In this document: in pieces, positions 41,299 to 51,800 of the stretch | Layout of the letters: each line of letters starts with the position of its first letter | How positions within the stretch are numbered: position 1 is the first letter of the stretch | Assembly (NCBI RefSeq): GCF_015207255.1 | Contig: NZ_JADEXG010000015.1 | Location: forward strand, 1-64,000 | Direction of reading: 5' to 3' | From: Vasconcelosia minhoensis LEGE 07310 | GTDB lineage: Bacteria > Cyanobacteriota > Cyanobacteriia > Phormidesmidales > Phormidesmidaceae | Length of the DNA: 64,000 nucleotides | Notes under the pieces: model-generated | Told to the model about the DNA's origin: nothing | The model's database searches: none | Seen by the model: only the letters and a program-made list of their open reading frames with translations | Program-made: the position numbers and the translations under genes

Positions 41299-41894
41299 CT
41301 TTCTATACTCTATATGACACAGTGACAGGTACTAAATTCAATCAGTGATAGCAATCTCCTTGTTGCAAAGGGCTTGTGTCTGTCGAAATAATGGCAGTCT
41401 AATCTAGGCAAAGCTTCGAGGACGGATCCGTTCTTCGATTAGCAATCAAGTTTCCTTATCTGCTCAATTAGGAAGAATCTCGCTAGCGCACCACGAAAAA
41501 TTTAAGTCCTGTCTAAAATATCAAGGCGATTTTGGGATTGCGACCCTCGACAATGAGCGATATGGCAGCCGCTCGAAGTGTCTATTGGTAAAAGTAAAAT
41601 CTCTGAGCTTGAAGCATATATTCGCCAGTTTGGGGCTCTCTAAATTAAGTTTCATAGTTTAACACCTGCGGCTTCATTTTCCTGTATAGAACAAGACACT
41701 GCTGTATCTTTAATGATCATCTTCATGATAAATTAATACAGTTTACTTATCTCCATTGAAAAAACGAAATGTTTTGGTTTAAATGAAACTCACAGCCTAT
41801 GAGCTTAATAGTCCTAAACTTTCACACAGAAAGAACTATATGCGCTTAGGATTTTAGCAAATTAAGCTAGAAGTATTTATTTGGTAACGATGCA
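41299..41894. other. AT-rich 596-bp spacer between divergent genes
   Basis: This spacer separates the epimerase-like gene (minus) from the secreted PEP-CTERM-like gene (plus). It must hold both promoters. I see only AT-rich text, no tRNA, no riboswitch-like conserved block, no hairpin with a T run and no coding frame worth reporting. Confidence 0.5.
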
Positions 41895-42698
41895 ATGAAA
41901 GCAACTCAGCTATTATCAGCTTGCACCATTTTGTTTAAGCCTCATGGCTGGGCACCCTTCTGCCTGATTACGGCTGCCTCCGTTTTTGTAAAGCCAACTC
42001 CCCCTGCCTACGCTCAAACTTTTTTAGAAGTAGATGGACGCGAAAGCATTCGTTTCGTTCCCGAAACAGTCGATATTTTAGAAAATTTGGGGTTGGACTT
42101 GCTTCCGCCTATTTCTACTGCTACGCCAGCTCAGGGCTTCGACTTTGGATTTCAATTTATCCCTCCAGATTCAAATACTTTACGACGCAGCAATTTAGCC
42201 TTTGAAGTAATTGAGATAGAGGGAGCTCTCTCTACAGTCCCACTAGGGGGAATAGAATCTTTTGACGCAAGCTTCGAATTTATCGTAAACACTGAGCGAC
42301 TTGATTTAGATCCGATATTAAGGTTTGATAACTTTTCAACTTTTGTGCCGTCCAACTTTTTTAGCCCAGAGTTTCAAATTTTTATTGCTCAAGAAGATGA
42401 GCAGCGCTTTCCCGAGTTCCGCCTATTTGATGTTTCGGTTCTAGGCCCTATCACGTTAGACCCATCGACTCAAATGCTAGTGTTGGAAAACGTTGATTTG
42501 AATATTTCTCAAGAGTTTAGTGACTTTCTTCAATCTGCCGGTGCCGAAGTCGATACCACTGGCTTAAAATTTATTGAGGCACGCGGAGATAGAGAGCTTC
42601 TAGAAATTTCGACTACAGAGGTCCCTGATCTAAGCAATAGCTTAATTGGAATATGCTTAGTTGGATTTGGACTATTAGTCTCCAAACTGCGCTCGTAA
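41895..42698 (+). CDS. Secreted protein with PEP-CTERM-like C-terminus
   Basis: A 267-residue protein. The N-terminus has a hydrophobic segment (WAPFCLITAASVFVKPTPPA ending YAQ) that works as a signal peptide, although it is longer than usual. The body is beta-strand rich and acidic without a recognised domain. The C-terminus is VPDLSNSLIGICLVGFGLLV then SKLRS: a Pro-containing motif, a membrane helix and a basic tail, the layout of PEP-CTERM sorting signals with the motif altered to VPD. An exosortase would cut and sort such proteins to the envelope. It faces a second PEP-CTERM gene. Confidence 0.65.
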   Translation: MKATQLLSACTILFKPHGWAPFCLITAASVFVKPTPPAYAQTFLEVDGRESIRFVPETVDILENLGLDLLPPISTATPAQGFDFGFQFIPPDSNTLRRSNLAFEVIEIEGALSTVPLGGIESFDASFEFIVNTERLDLDPILRFDNFSTFVPSNFFSPEFQIFIAQEDEQRFPEFRLFDVSVLGPITLDPSTQMLVLENVDLNISQEFSDFLQSAGAEVDTTGLKFIEARGDRELLEISTTEVPDLSNSLIGICLVGFGLLVSKLRS

Positions 42699-42724
42699 TT
42701 CTATAGAGAGTACAGTATTTCAGC

Positions 42725-42774
42725 CTATTAATGATTAACGCTTGGTCTACAAACTAAGAGCTAATCACTAATAG
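42725..42774. terminator. Hairpin between the two convergent PEP-CTERM genes
   Basis: CTATTAATGATTAAC (42725-42739) pairs with GCTAATCACTAATAG (42760-42774) over 15 positions, with an 18-20 base loop. Read on the minus strand the two irregular positions become G-U pairs, so the fold is best in the transcript of the gene at 42794-43777. No T run follows, so it may be a bidirectional hairpin terminator of weak type. Confidence 0.45.
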
Positions 42775-42793
42775 ACTACATTATTTTGCTCTT

Positions 42794-43777
42794 CTATGAT
42801 GGCCAAGCTTTGCCTCTGTAGCTAGTGACAGTCCAAACATATAGTAAAGCAAGTCCTAATATGCTTGAAGGCTCAGGCACTTTCTCTGCTTCTAAAGGAA
42901 CAGCTCTTAAGCTTACCGGAAAGGGGAAAGATACAACCCCATATCCATTGCCTACTGAAAAAATAGGATCTTGCACCTGACCTTCTTCATAGACAGCCTG
43001 AATGCCTCCGCCAGCATTTTCAACATCTCTCAGGAACGAGCTAGCCAAGCCTGAGAGTAAAGGTGACAGATCGTCTTCTTGCGAAGCAGAGAAAGGATCT
43101 GAAAAAATTGCATCGAAATCATCTTCAATGGCTGTCGTGCTGCCATACTCTAAAACATTATAGAAGTCAGAATAGCCGAAGTCGATGAACTTAGTATCTT
43201 CGTAAATCAGAAAGATTTCAACATCTTCTGGCTTAGCACTGTAAATTCTTTCCTCTACAGTTGAGTCAGGACTTGCAAACCAGTTTTGGCCTAGCAGATC
43301 AGTACCCAAATTCCAAGTTTCTGTGAGGTCACGATCCGTTTTTTGTCCGTAACTTATACCGATCTTGTCCAAGGAAAGATTGTTGCTATTCAGAAAAGTT
43401 GAAAAGTTTGCAAATCCAAGAATGTCAGTCAAGCTAGCTGAACGAGTTGCCCCACTAGGAGGTAATTCTGGGCTCGCGTGCTTGCCCGTTGTGTAGTACG
43501 GAGCAATATTGCCAGGAGCGTTTTTGCTGATTTCGATATGGCCAACGTCTGGAGCTGAAAAGTCTAGATTGAAAAAAGCGGTAAATCCCTGATTTTGGCT
43601 AGGGTCGCCCGTTAGCAACAGTTGATTATCTGACTGTAGGGGACGAGCAGAAATGTTCTTTAGTTGGGTATAGTCATACTGGCTCAGATCAAGATTAGCA
43701 GCTTTAGCTGGCAACGATACCGAGATTGCTACGGTACTGCCTAAGGCCAGAGAAGTAAAGACAATTTTCTTTCTCAT
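42794..43777 (-). CDS. PEP-CTERM sorting domain protein
   Basis: A 327-residue secreted protein. The signal peptide is RKKIVFTSLALGSTVAISVS with cleavage after AKA. The C-terminus carries a clear sorting signal, VPEPSSILGLALLYVWTVTS followed by a basic RGKAWPS tail, so an exosortase should process it. The body is rich in Asp and Ser without a recognised catalytic domain. ATG 43777 is chosen because AAGGA lies nine bases upstream and it begins the signal peptide; a start 11 codons upstream would spoil it. The gene may encode an extracellular matrix or envelope protein. It faces the other PEP-CTERM-like gene. Confidence 0.88.
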   Translation of the reverse strand: MRKKIVFTSLALGSTVAISVSLPAKAANLDLSQYDYTQLKNISARPLQSDNQLLLTGDPSQNQGFTAFFNLDFSAPDVGHIEISKNAPGNIAPYYTTGKHASPELPPSGATRSASLTDILGFANFSTFLNSNNLSLDKIGISYGQKTDRDLTETWNLGTDLLGQNWFASPDSTVEERIYSAKPEDVEIFLIYEDTKFIDFGYSDFYNVLEYGSTTAIEDDFDAIFSDPFSASQEDDLSPLLSGLASSFLRDVENAGGGIQAVYEEGQVQDPIFSVGNGYGVVSFPFPVSLRAVPLEAEKVPEPSSILGLALLYVWTVTSYRGKAWPS

Positions 43778-43855
43778 TTTGAGAATCCTTGATAAAATGT
43801 CATAACTCAATCAATGCGAATCCCTGATTTTGGTCATTCTTACCTATTACTACCC

Positions 43856-44581
43856 TTAGCGATGCCCTTTGACCAAGACAATCGCTAGGGTCAAATACCA
43901 AAAGTTAAGCAGTGTAGTGCTAATAAAGACAGCTGATTCAAACAAGCTTATGCCTGAATCACCTAGCAAACTGAGCAGCCACGCGATCGCAACTACAATA
44001 CCAAACCCGCTAAGCCAAATAGGCAGCTGCCGAGAGCGCAAAACTGCGAGCGATAATAGCCCGACCCAAAGAGCGGTGAACATTTGAACACCGATATACT
44101 CACCGACCTTGCCAGCATAGAGGTTAAACGTATCGTATAGAAGTGAGATAGTCTCCTGAAGTGCTGGTGAATTGTCTGATACAACGTAACGATTAGCCAA
44201 GTATGGCATTAAAAAGAGCCAGCGTATAATTCCCAGGCTTTTCATAGCGCCGCTTATGATGCCAAAGGCAGTTGCGCTCAGTAAAAGTGGGTTCTGCTTG
44301 AGACCAAAATAGCAGTGCAAAACGATTGCAAGTGGTACTAGCAAAATTGCTGATAGAAGGTAGCTATAGTAGCCAAAAACAACGGAGCCCTGATGGGCAA
44401 CCAATCGTGGTAATACAACAGAAGCTGGCTCATCTAAGCTAGCGGGCCAATCGATAGCCTGACCTAGAACCACAAACGCGGTCATAAAGAAAACAATTTC
44501 TAGAACCAGCAGAACGGAAGCAATTTGAGGAAGGTTATTGACGCCAGTCATCACCTGTTTTTGCGAAAAACTTGTGTTCAT
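43856..44581 (-). CDS. Multi-pass membrane protein, DUF4386-like
   Basis: A 241-residue integral membrane protein with about seven hydrophobic helices, for example IASVLLVLEIVFFMTAFVVL, YYSYLLSAILLVPLAIVLHC and FGIVVAIAWLLSLLGDSGIS. The spacing recalls DUF4386 proteins, whose function is unknown. ATG 44581 is preferred to a TTG three codons upstream. It follows the MFS gene by 83 bp on the same strand and may be in its transcript. It has no recognised enzymatic motif. Confidence 0.68.
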   Translation of the reverse strand: MNTSFSQKQVMTGVNNLPQIASVLLVLEIVFFMTAFVVLGQAIDWPASLDEPASVVLPRLVAHQGSVVFGYYSYLLSAILLVPLAIVLHCYFGLKQNPLLLSATAFGIISGAMKSLGIIRWLFLMPYLANRYVVSDNSPALQETISLLYDTFNLYAGKVGEYIGVQMFTALWVGLLSLAVLRSRQLPIWLSGFGIVVAIAWLLSLLGDSGISLFESAVFISTTLLNFWYLTLAIVLVKGHR

Positions 44582-44664
44582 AGCTTTCAAAGAGAATCCA
44601 TCATTGACGATTAAAGTATAACTGCGATTTGGAATGTGAATTCTATTTTTTGGTCTGGCTTTGT

Positions 44665-45810
44665 CTATCGTTTCTCAAAAAACAATAGACAGAAAGCTAG
44701 GATCAGGAATGTGAATAGGATAGGCGCAAACAAATAGCGGTTGCCCAAATAGTGCATCGAAATCGCCGATAGGATCGGACCTGCTGTACAGCCAACGCTA
44801 TAGGCAGCCGTGAATAGGCTACTTCCCGAAGGCAGATCGCGATTCGCAATTTGGCCGCCAATAATTGCTAGGGCCAGAGGAAAAATTGGGCTCATGGCTG
44901 CACCCGTAGCAAAAGCGATTAAATATACTACTGGGATGGTATCAACAAAAGATAATCCCAAAATAGAGAAAATAATTACACTTATGCTTACCTTAAGGAG
45001 ATGAAGTTTGCCTAAACGATCGGCTAGATAGGTAACAGGCAGGGTTGCCAGCAGCCCACCTAAAATAAATGCGCTAAAGGTATAGCCAATTTGGGAAATG
45101 GGGTATCCTTGCCGCAGTAAGTAAACTGGATAAAGTGATACCAAAGTAGCAATGGCCACTCCATAGGAAAAAGCGCCCTGTAGAGGTAATTTTATCCGTT
45201 TATAGACACCCAAGCGTAAGGGCTGAAAGCGAATTTTTTTCTCTGGCAGGCCAAATAAGATGAATAAGACGCCGCTTAAGATCAGTAAGCTGCCTAGGCT
45301 GAATGTAATCTTTGGGGAGTAATCGTAGGCTATAGCGCCAATCAGCGGACCTAGACCAAACCCTAAACTGAACGAGAGGGCATCAATCCCGTTGACTATG
45401 GCACGATTGCTGTCTGTGCAAAAGTAGTTAATTGCGGTTTGTCCCGAAACCAGGTACAAACAGACTGCACCGCCCATTACCGCTCGCAGGATGAACCATA
45501 GCAACAAGTCATCTGTCCATGGAAACAAAGGAGCTGTTGCAGCCATAAGAGTAAAGCCAGCGATCATCGTTTTGCGTAGCCCAAAATGTTGAAGCAGTTT
45601 AGCAACAATGGGAGTGCCGATGGCAATTGTCAAAAAATAAAGTGTTGAGTTTGCACCTATCCAAAGGTCTGAAATCCCCTGCTGAGCCATTAGTGTTGAA
45701 ATAAACGGATTGAATAAGCCGAGCGAAATTCCTGACAGGAAAGCAACAGCATAGAGAGCGGGTAAACCGCTTGAAAAGGGAGATGTAGAAGAGGAAGCTA
45801 TTCTTTGCAT
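44665..45810 (-). CDS. MFS transporter, probable exporter of the PKS/NRPS product
   Basis: A 381-residue major facilitator protein with about 11-12 hydrophobic helices. N-terminal ALYAVAFLSGISLGLFNPFI, the loop motif region LLQHFGLRKTMIAGFTLMAA and the helix GAVCLYLVSGQTAINYF are typical of drug/proton antiporter-like MFS proteins. A central loop KKIRFQPLRLGVYKRIKLP separates the halves. It begins 12 bp after the NRPS stop on the same strand, so it belongs to the biosynthetic operon and probably exports the product or confers self-resistance. Confidence 0.88.
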   Translation of the reverse strand: MQRIASSSTSPFSSGLPALYAVAFLSGISLGLFNPFISTLMAQQGISDLWIGANSTLYFLTIAIGTPIVAKLLQHFGLRKTMIAGFTLMAATAPLFPWTDDLLLWFILRAVMGGAVCLYLVSGQTAINYFCTDSNRAIVNGIDALSFSLGFGLGPLIGAIAYDYSPKITFSLGSLLILSGVLFILFGLPEKKIRFQPLRLGVYKRIKLPLQGAFSYGVAIATLVSLYPVYLLRQGYPISQIGYTFSAFILGGLLATLPVTYLADRLGKLHLLKVSISVIIFSILGLSFVDTIPVVYLIAFATGAAMSPIFPLALAIIGGQIANRDLPSGSSLFTAAYSVGCTAGPILSAISMHYLGNRYLFAPILFTFLILAFCLLFFEKR

Positions 45811-45822
45811 AATAATTAAGAG

Positions 45823-48750
45823 CTAGGGACTGGAGGCTGATTTGATAGATTTCAAGAGCAGGTTCTGCATCTGGTCAACATATTGCCGGGCAAGCTGTTG
45901 AATGGTATCTGCGCGATAGAAATTTCGTGAATATTCGATTTCTAGTTCCATCACGCCTTCGCTGATTGAGAAAAAGAATTCCAGCAGGGTAGTGCGCTTT
46001 TGTTCCGGCAGGGCTAAACGGCGATCGCGGTCGGCTTGGATAAACTCAAAGACCTCAGAGCCGGGGAGGGAGCGATTGCCCAGATAGTTTGCCCTGACCG
46101 GGGTAAGCTTTTCATCGGGGTAGAGATGGTCGGGCAGCAGTTCCCCAATCCAGTCGTAGGTGACGCCATTCATGGGCAGAGCGGCAAACTGCTGCCCAAT
46201 TTGGGCAACTAAGGTCTGCCAATGATCGCCGGAACTCACCTGGAGACCCACTGGAAAATTGACGGCGAAGTTACCGAAGCTCTGCCAGAATACCTGACCC
46301 TGGCCCAGGTCTCGGCCATGACTGCGATGGCTGACCACAATCCATTCTTTTTTTGACCAGTCAGCAAGCAGCTGGTAAAGAGGCGCAAGCAATAGCCAAT
46401 AGACATTGCACCGATAGCGCTGCTTGGCGTCCTGAAGTAAGCGATTCGTTTCAGCCGGCGTTAGCTGAATCTGCTCGCTCGCGGTAGAGGCTTCGATATT
46501 TGCCCCTTTGACATAGTCGAACGGGGGTTGAAAGGCGGATGCCTCGGAGGGAAACTGGGCCTGCCAATAGTCGATGTGGCTGTTCAATTCGCCCTGCTGC
46601 TCAGCGGTCTGCAGCCGTTGGATGTAGCTGAGATAGTTCGCCGATACCGTCCCATCAGGAGCCGGACCCTCCGACAGCAGCCGATCGTAGGTTTGCCAGA
46701 GATCGCGAAATAGGACGCTGCCCGCCAGCAAATCGGCAATCATGTGGTGGGCTACTAAGGTAATGTCGTAGCAGGTTTCATGCACCTTGACGACGACTAA
46801 CGCAAACAGGGGCCACCGATCTAGGCGCAGCTGCTGAAGGGTCTGTTGAATTTTGAATTCGACGTAGCGATCGCGATCTTCGGGTGCAAAGCAGCTACCG
46901 TCGCAGAGGGCAATCTCTAAGGGCGGCGGCTGGAGCAGCTGCTGCCGCCATTGGCCATCCTGCATTTCAAACACCATGCGCAGAGCCGAATGTCGAGCAA
47001 TCACCTGGTTGAAGGCCAGACTGAATCGGCCCATATCCAGCGCCTTTTGGTAGCGAAATCGGCTACAGCCTGCCCACTGGTAGGGCGGGTCAAAGTAGGT
47101 GACAATCCAGCGCTGAGCCGGGGCCAGCGGAAAGGATGTAGCGGCTGACGGCGCATCCGCTATGACAGGCTGAGGGGCGACAGGCTGAGGGGCTAGCAGC
47201 GCTTTGCGATCGAGCTTGCCGTTGTGATTTTTGGGCAGCCCAGGCAGCCACTCGATCCGCTGGGGAATCATATAGTGGGGCAGCTTCTCAGCCAGAAACT
47301 GTTTCAGCTCTCGGGCGGCGATGGTTTGGCCCGCAAGCCAGGCAACCAGACGCTTTTGCCCAGCTTCATAATCCATCGCGAGGACAGCGGCTTCCTGAAC
47401 GGCAGGATGGAGGATGAGCGCATTTTCAATCTCGCCTAGCTCTACCCGGAAGCCGCGAATTTTTACCTGGTGGTCGATTCGACCGTGATATTCAAAGTTG
47501 CCGTCGGGCAGTTCTTTCGCCAGGTCACCAGAGCGGTAAAGGGTCTCGCCCGGAATGTCGGCAAACGGGTTGGGCTGAAACGTAGACGCCGTGCGTTCGG
47601 GGTCTTTAAGATAGCCCTTCGCCAGCTGCACGCCGCCGATCCAGAGTTCGCCCAGCTCACCGGGCGGCACTGGCTGCATCTGCGCGTCTAAGATGCGGAT
47701 ATAGACATTGTCAATGGCTTTGCCAATGGGGATACTGCGCTCTGGCCGAGATTCGATCAGGTGAGCCGTGACATCGATTGAGGCTTCGGTCGGACCGTAA
47801 AGATTAGCCAGACCCGTCTTTAATCCATGGCGATCGATCCACTGTCGAATAAAGTCGGCGGGCAGCGCTTCGCCGCTAAAGATCAGCCAGCGCAGGTCAG
47901 GAAAGCGCCAGGACTGGTTCGCTAGGGCATTGATGAACTCGCCAAACAGTGAAGGCACAAAATGCATCACCTGAATGCGCTGGGTCTGCATCCATCGAGC
48001 GAACTCCCAGGGGTTGAGGACGATTTCTCTCGCTACCGGACAGATGCTTGCCCCTTCCATCAGGGTCCAGAAGAGTTCCCAGACCGAAATGTCAAAGCAA
48101 AAAGAGGTTTTCTGCGCCACGCGATCGCCCGGTCGCAGCTGAAAAGTTTTCTGCATCCAGTCCAGTCGGTTCATATAGCCCCGGTGGCTGAGCATCACCC
48201 CCTTGGGCCGCCCGGTCGAGCCTGAGGTGTATAGAACGGTCATCAGATCGTCTGGATTAGGCTCAATCGCTGGTCCCGTATCAGCACTTTTAGACCAGAT
48301 TTCTGGAAAGATTTGCGCGATCGCGCCTGCAAGCTCAAGGGGAGTTCCTATATCCAGAAATAACAGCTGTTGCAGGGACAGCGGTGGCACCAGACAGGTG
48401 GACAACGCAGCCGCAACCTCTTGCTCGCTCAGCAGAATTTGAATCTCGGCATGGTCAAGAATGTAGCGAATGCGCTCAGCCGGGTAGTCCGGGTCTAAAG
48501 GTACATATGCCCCACCCGCCTTGAGAATGCCCAGGATGCCAATCACCATCAGCGGGCCGCGCTGGGTCATGATGCCGACCCGCGAGTTGGGCTCGACGCC
48601 CTGGCTGCGCAGGTAGTGAGCCACCTGGTTGGAGCGGCGGTCGAGCTGGGCATAGGTTACATGCTGACTGTTTTGTAAGACCGCGATCGCGTCGGGGGTC
48701 TGTTGGGCCTGCTCAACGATCTTCAGGTAGGGAACTTCAAGTCTTGACAT
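45823..48750 (-). CDS. NRPS: serine-activating adenylation domain plus C-terminal condensation domain
   Basis: A 975-residue protein with architecture A-C and no carrier domain. The A domain (about 10-520) has all core motifs: LYTSGSTGRPKG, FDISVWELFW, NLYGPTEAS, YRSGDLAKELPDG, RIDHQVKIRGFRVELGEIE and NGKLDRKAL. Aligned by eye to GrsA/EntF positions, the pocket is D-I-W-H-I-S-L-I-D(-K), which matches the serine code. The C domain (about 545-960) has HHMIAD near 669, so the catalytic His is present. With no PCP in cis, the A domain must charge another protein's carrier, most simply the PCP that ends the preceding PKS protein. The last C domain could release the product. It is between that PKS gene (95 bp) and the MFS gene (12 bp). 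Confidence 0.93.
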   Translation of the reverse strand: MSRLEVPYLKIVEQAQQTPDAIAVLQNSQHVTYAQLDRRSNQVAHYLRSQGVEPNSRVGIMTQRGPLMVIGILGILKAGGAYVPLDPDYPAERIRYILDHAEIQILLSEQEVAAALSTCLVPPLSLQQLLFLDIGTPLELAGAIAQIFPEIWSKSADTGPAIEPNPDDLMTVLYTSGSTGRPKGVMLSHRGYMNRLDWMQKTFQLRPGDRVAQKTSFCFDISVWELFWTLMEGASICPVAREIVLNPWEFARWMQTQRIQVMHFVPSLFGEFINALANQSWRFPDLRWLIFSGEALPADFIRQWIDRHGLKTGLANLYGPTEASIDVTAHLIESRPERSIPIGKAIDNVYIRILDAQMQPVPPGELGELWIGGVQLAKGYLKDPERTASTFQPNPFADIPGETLYRSGDLAKELPDGNFEYHGRIDHQVKIRGFRVELGEIENALILHPAVQEAAVLAMDYEAGQKRLVAWLAGQTIAARELKQFLAEKLPHYMIPQRIEWLPGLPKNHNGKLDRKALLAPQPVAPQPVIADAPSAATSFPLAPAQRWIVTYFDPPYQWAGCSRFRYQKALDMGRFSLAFNQVIARHSALRMVFEMQDGQWRQQLLQPPPLEIALCDGSCFAPEDRDRYVEFKIQQTLQQLRLDRWPLFALVVVKVHETCYDITLVAHHMIADLLAGSVLFRDLWQTYDRLLSEGPAPDGTVSANYLSYIQRLQTAEQQGELNSHIDYWQAQFPSEASAFQPPFDYVKGANIEASTASEQIQLTPAETNRLLQDAKQRYRCNVYWLLLAPLYQLLADWSKKEWIVVSHRSHGRDLGQGQVFWQSFGNFAVNFPVGLQVSSGDHWQTLVAQIGQQFAALPMNGVTYDWIGELLPDHLYPDEKLTPVRANYLGNRSLPGSEVFEFIQADRDRRLALPEQKRTTLLEFFFSISEGVMELEIEYSRNFYRADTIQQLARQYVDQMQNLLLKSIKSASSP

Positions 48751-48806
48751 GGGTCTTTATCTCAGTAAATAAATTTAATTCGCTAGCCGCTCGGAGCGCC
48801 CCCCAG

Positions 48807-48822
48807 CCCCCAATTCTGGGGG
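48807..48822. repeat. CCCCCA-ATTC-TGGGGG hairpin between PKS and NRPS genes
   Basis: A perfect 6-bp stem (48807-48812 and 48817-48822) with an ATTC loop, within AGCCCCCAATTCTGGGGGAG. It resembles a short palindrome dispersed between cyanobacterial genes. It lies in the 95-bp spacer of an operon, where it might modulate read-through or mRNA stability. No T run follows. Confidence 0.5.
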
Positions 48823-48845
48823 AGCCCGGAGACTGGCTTCCTCTT

Positions 48846-51800
48846 TTAACCCACTACAGCCGTTGTTGCCTGTAGACTCTGCCCCATCTCTTGCAAACTG
48901 CGACAGCTGAGCAGTGCTTTACGATTGACAGAACCCCACTGTTTCTCTAGCTGGGTGACGATACGGATGCGCTCAAGCGAATCGAATCCCAGGTCGGCTT
49001 CTAAATCGAGATTCAGATCTTGCAAGCCGATCGGCGTATGACAAATGTCGGCGGCTACCTGTTGTAGGAGGGCAGCAATCTCCCCGTCAATCGGTTCTTC
49101 CATCTGGGGGGCTACGGTCGGCGGGCTGACCTCTGCCAGAGCCCTAAGCTCGGCCTGGTAGGCCTGCATCAGCTGATCGATAGACGCGGCGGCGAAGAAG
49201 CTGCTGTCATAGCTGGCAAACAGATGCAGCCGATCGTCAAAAATCTCCTGTAAAACATCGAGAATACCCGCCGCGTTGATGCCCCCCGCCTGATAGTCGG
49301 TTACGCTGAGCGGCCCGTACTGAGTTTGCAGCGGCAGATGTCCGGTGTAGGGAAGGTAAACATTCGACTTAATCGCCTCATGAAAAATGGAGAGGCTATA
49401 GGATGGCACTTGGCCCGACTCTAAGGGGAGATGATCGCGGAAGGTCAGCCCCATTTTGTAAGTTTGCGCCCGGTCTAGACCGCTGGTTAAGGGACCTTGA
49501 ATCGCCTGCTGTACCCGCTGTAAAAGACACTCCCAGGACTCCTCGGGCTGAACGCGCTCAAAGCTCAGGGCCAGATTCTGGGCAAAGCTGCTGACCTGCG
49601 TAGAGGCATCTACCTGAGGATAAACGCGGCCGCCAGTCGGCATTTGCAAAATCATCTGGGCGCTTTCGCGATCGCACTGACTCAGCGCCCGCAGAAAAGC
49701 GCCGGTCAGCAACGTATTCAACGGCAGCCGCCATTCCCGGGTTCGCGCGATCAGCTGCGTCGTAATCCGGCGGTCGAGCTGATAGGGCTGGCTGTGATAC
49801 TGCGGCAGGGCAAAGCGAAAGGGCTGGCTGTCGGGATTCCAAGAGTAGGTGGTCTGTCCCTGCTGATGGATATACTCGTTCAGGGCCTGGTTCGCGCTTG
49901 GCTCGGGTGCGGCGTTCATGGCGGTGACCGTAGCGGCATAGTCCGCTAGGCTTGTGGCCTCAGGCAGGTCAGGCACTTGCCCCTGACAGCGAGCGTGATA
50001 CAGTTCCAAGAATTCGTGCAGAATAATGTGATTGCCCAGGCCGTCGGAGATGATGTGCTCATTGCCTAAAAAGAGCTGATAAACAGAGTCCTGGAGCTGC
50101 ATCACCGAGAACTCGTGCAGCGGCCACTGGGTCAACGACCAGGCGTAGTTGAGACAGCGCTGACGTTCTTCTACCAGAGAACTGGCCTGGGCTTCTGGAC
50201 TGAGCGGACGCAGATCGGTAAAGGCAATCTCTGGCAGCGACGGCTGGGTTAATACCTCCAGACGGAAGTCGCGGAAGCGCTCGGCCTGGGGCGGGATGTG
50301 GAAGCGCGATCGCAGCATCGGATGGCGCTCAATCAGGTCCTGCCAGCTCTGCTGAGCAATCTCTAGGTCAAATGGGCCTTCTAGCCGTACGGTGGCAAAT
50401 AGACTGTTGGAATTGACTAGCCAGTGACCAATCAGGTGAAAGTACTGGCCGTGCAAAAGCTCGACGGGCTGGGCGTCTGTTGTCTCGATCGAAGTCTCGA
50501 TTATAGGTGACAGTGAAGCTGGTAAGGGTTCTGGCTCAGACTGCCCCTGCCAGGGTTCCAACAGCTCAATCACCGCCTGCAAATGGGGTAGCTGGAGCAG
50601 GTCACGTAAGGAAACCTCTTGCTGGAAAGCCTGCTGGGCTGCGGTGGGAATCAGCTTCATCAGACCGTTCATCAGCTGCGTCAGCATGATTGAATCGAGA
50701 CCTAGTTCACCTTCCAAGGTTTGGGTTAATCCAATCTGCGACGGCTGTAACCCGGTGATTTTTGCTGTAAGTGACAAAACGCGCTGTTCTAGGTCCTGGG
50801 CTTCCAAATCGGTCGAATTGTCTGTGGTGGCTTGGCTCAGCAGCTCAGCGGCAGACGTGGCCTCAGCCGGTAAACGGGTAGGCAGCTCGACCCAAAACCG
50901 CTGGCGCTGGAACGGATAGGTCGGCAGGGATAACCGCTGGCGTGGATAGTCCCGGTCAAATCCGCGCCAGTCAATCTCGACTCCCTGAGTATTTAGAACC
51001 GCAGCACTCTCCAGTAGGGTTGTCCAATCTGGCTGTCCGCTACGCAGAGACGGGAGCCAGCTGCCGGCCAGACCGAGATGGTTGTTTCCCTGATTGATTA
51101 AGTTAGGGTCAGGACCCACTTCAACAAAGATCTGACAGCCCTGTCGCTGGAGGGTTTCCATGGCGACTTCGAGGGACGCTGACGACTGTAGCTGCTGGCT
51201 CCAATATTGACGCTGAGAGAATTCTTGATCACTGGCAATCTGGCCGGTGAGACTCGATACTAACCCTCGCTGAAGCGGACGGTAGCCGATCTCGGCGGCG
51301 CGGCGCTCAAAAGCGAGCATTGCCTCAGCAGCGTTCTCGGCGGACTGCTGCATTAACTGGCCCCGCTCGGCTGCTAGCAGAAGCCCTGCTTCTAGGCTGT
51401 AAAGCCCGGCAGCACAGGCAGCGGCATATTCACCCACGCCCTGGCCAAAGACCCAGTCGGGCTGGACCCCCCAGGACTGCCAGAGCTGGGAAAGGGCGTA
51501 CTCCACTGCGAACAGAGCGGGCTGAGCGTAGGCCGGTTGATCAATTAGCCGAGCCTGCTCTGGCGAGGTGGGATAGAGAATGGCTAAGAGGGGGATGGAG
51601 AGGCGCGATCGCAAAATCTCCTCACAGTCCAACAGTACCTGTCTAAAGGTGGGCTGGCTCGCATAGAGCTGACGGCCCTGCTGGACCAGCTGTGAGCCTT
51701 CCCCAGTGAACAGAAACGCGACCTTAGGCAGCTGGGATTCTGTCCCACACCAAAGCTCTGGACTGGCCTGACCGGCGCTGAAGTCGGCAAGCTGCTGGCT

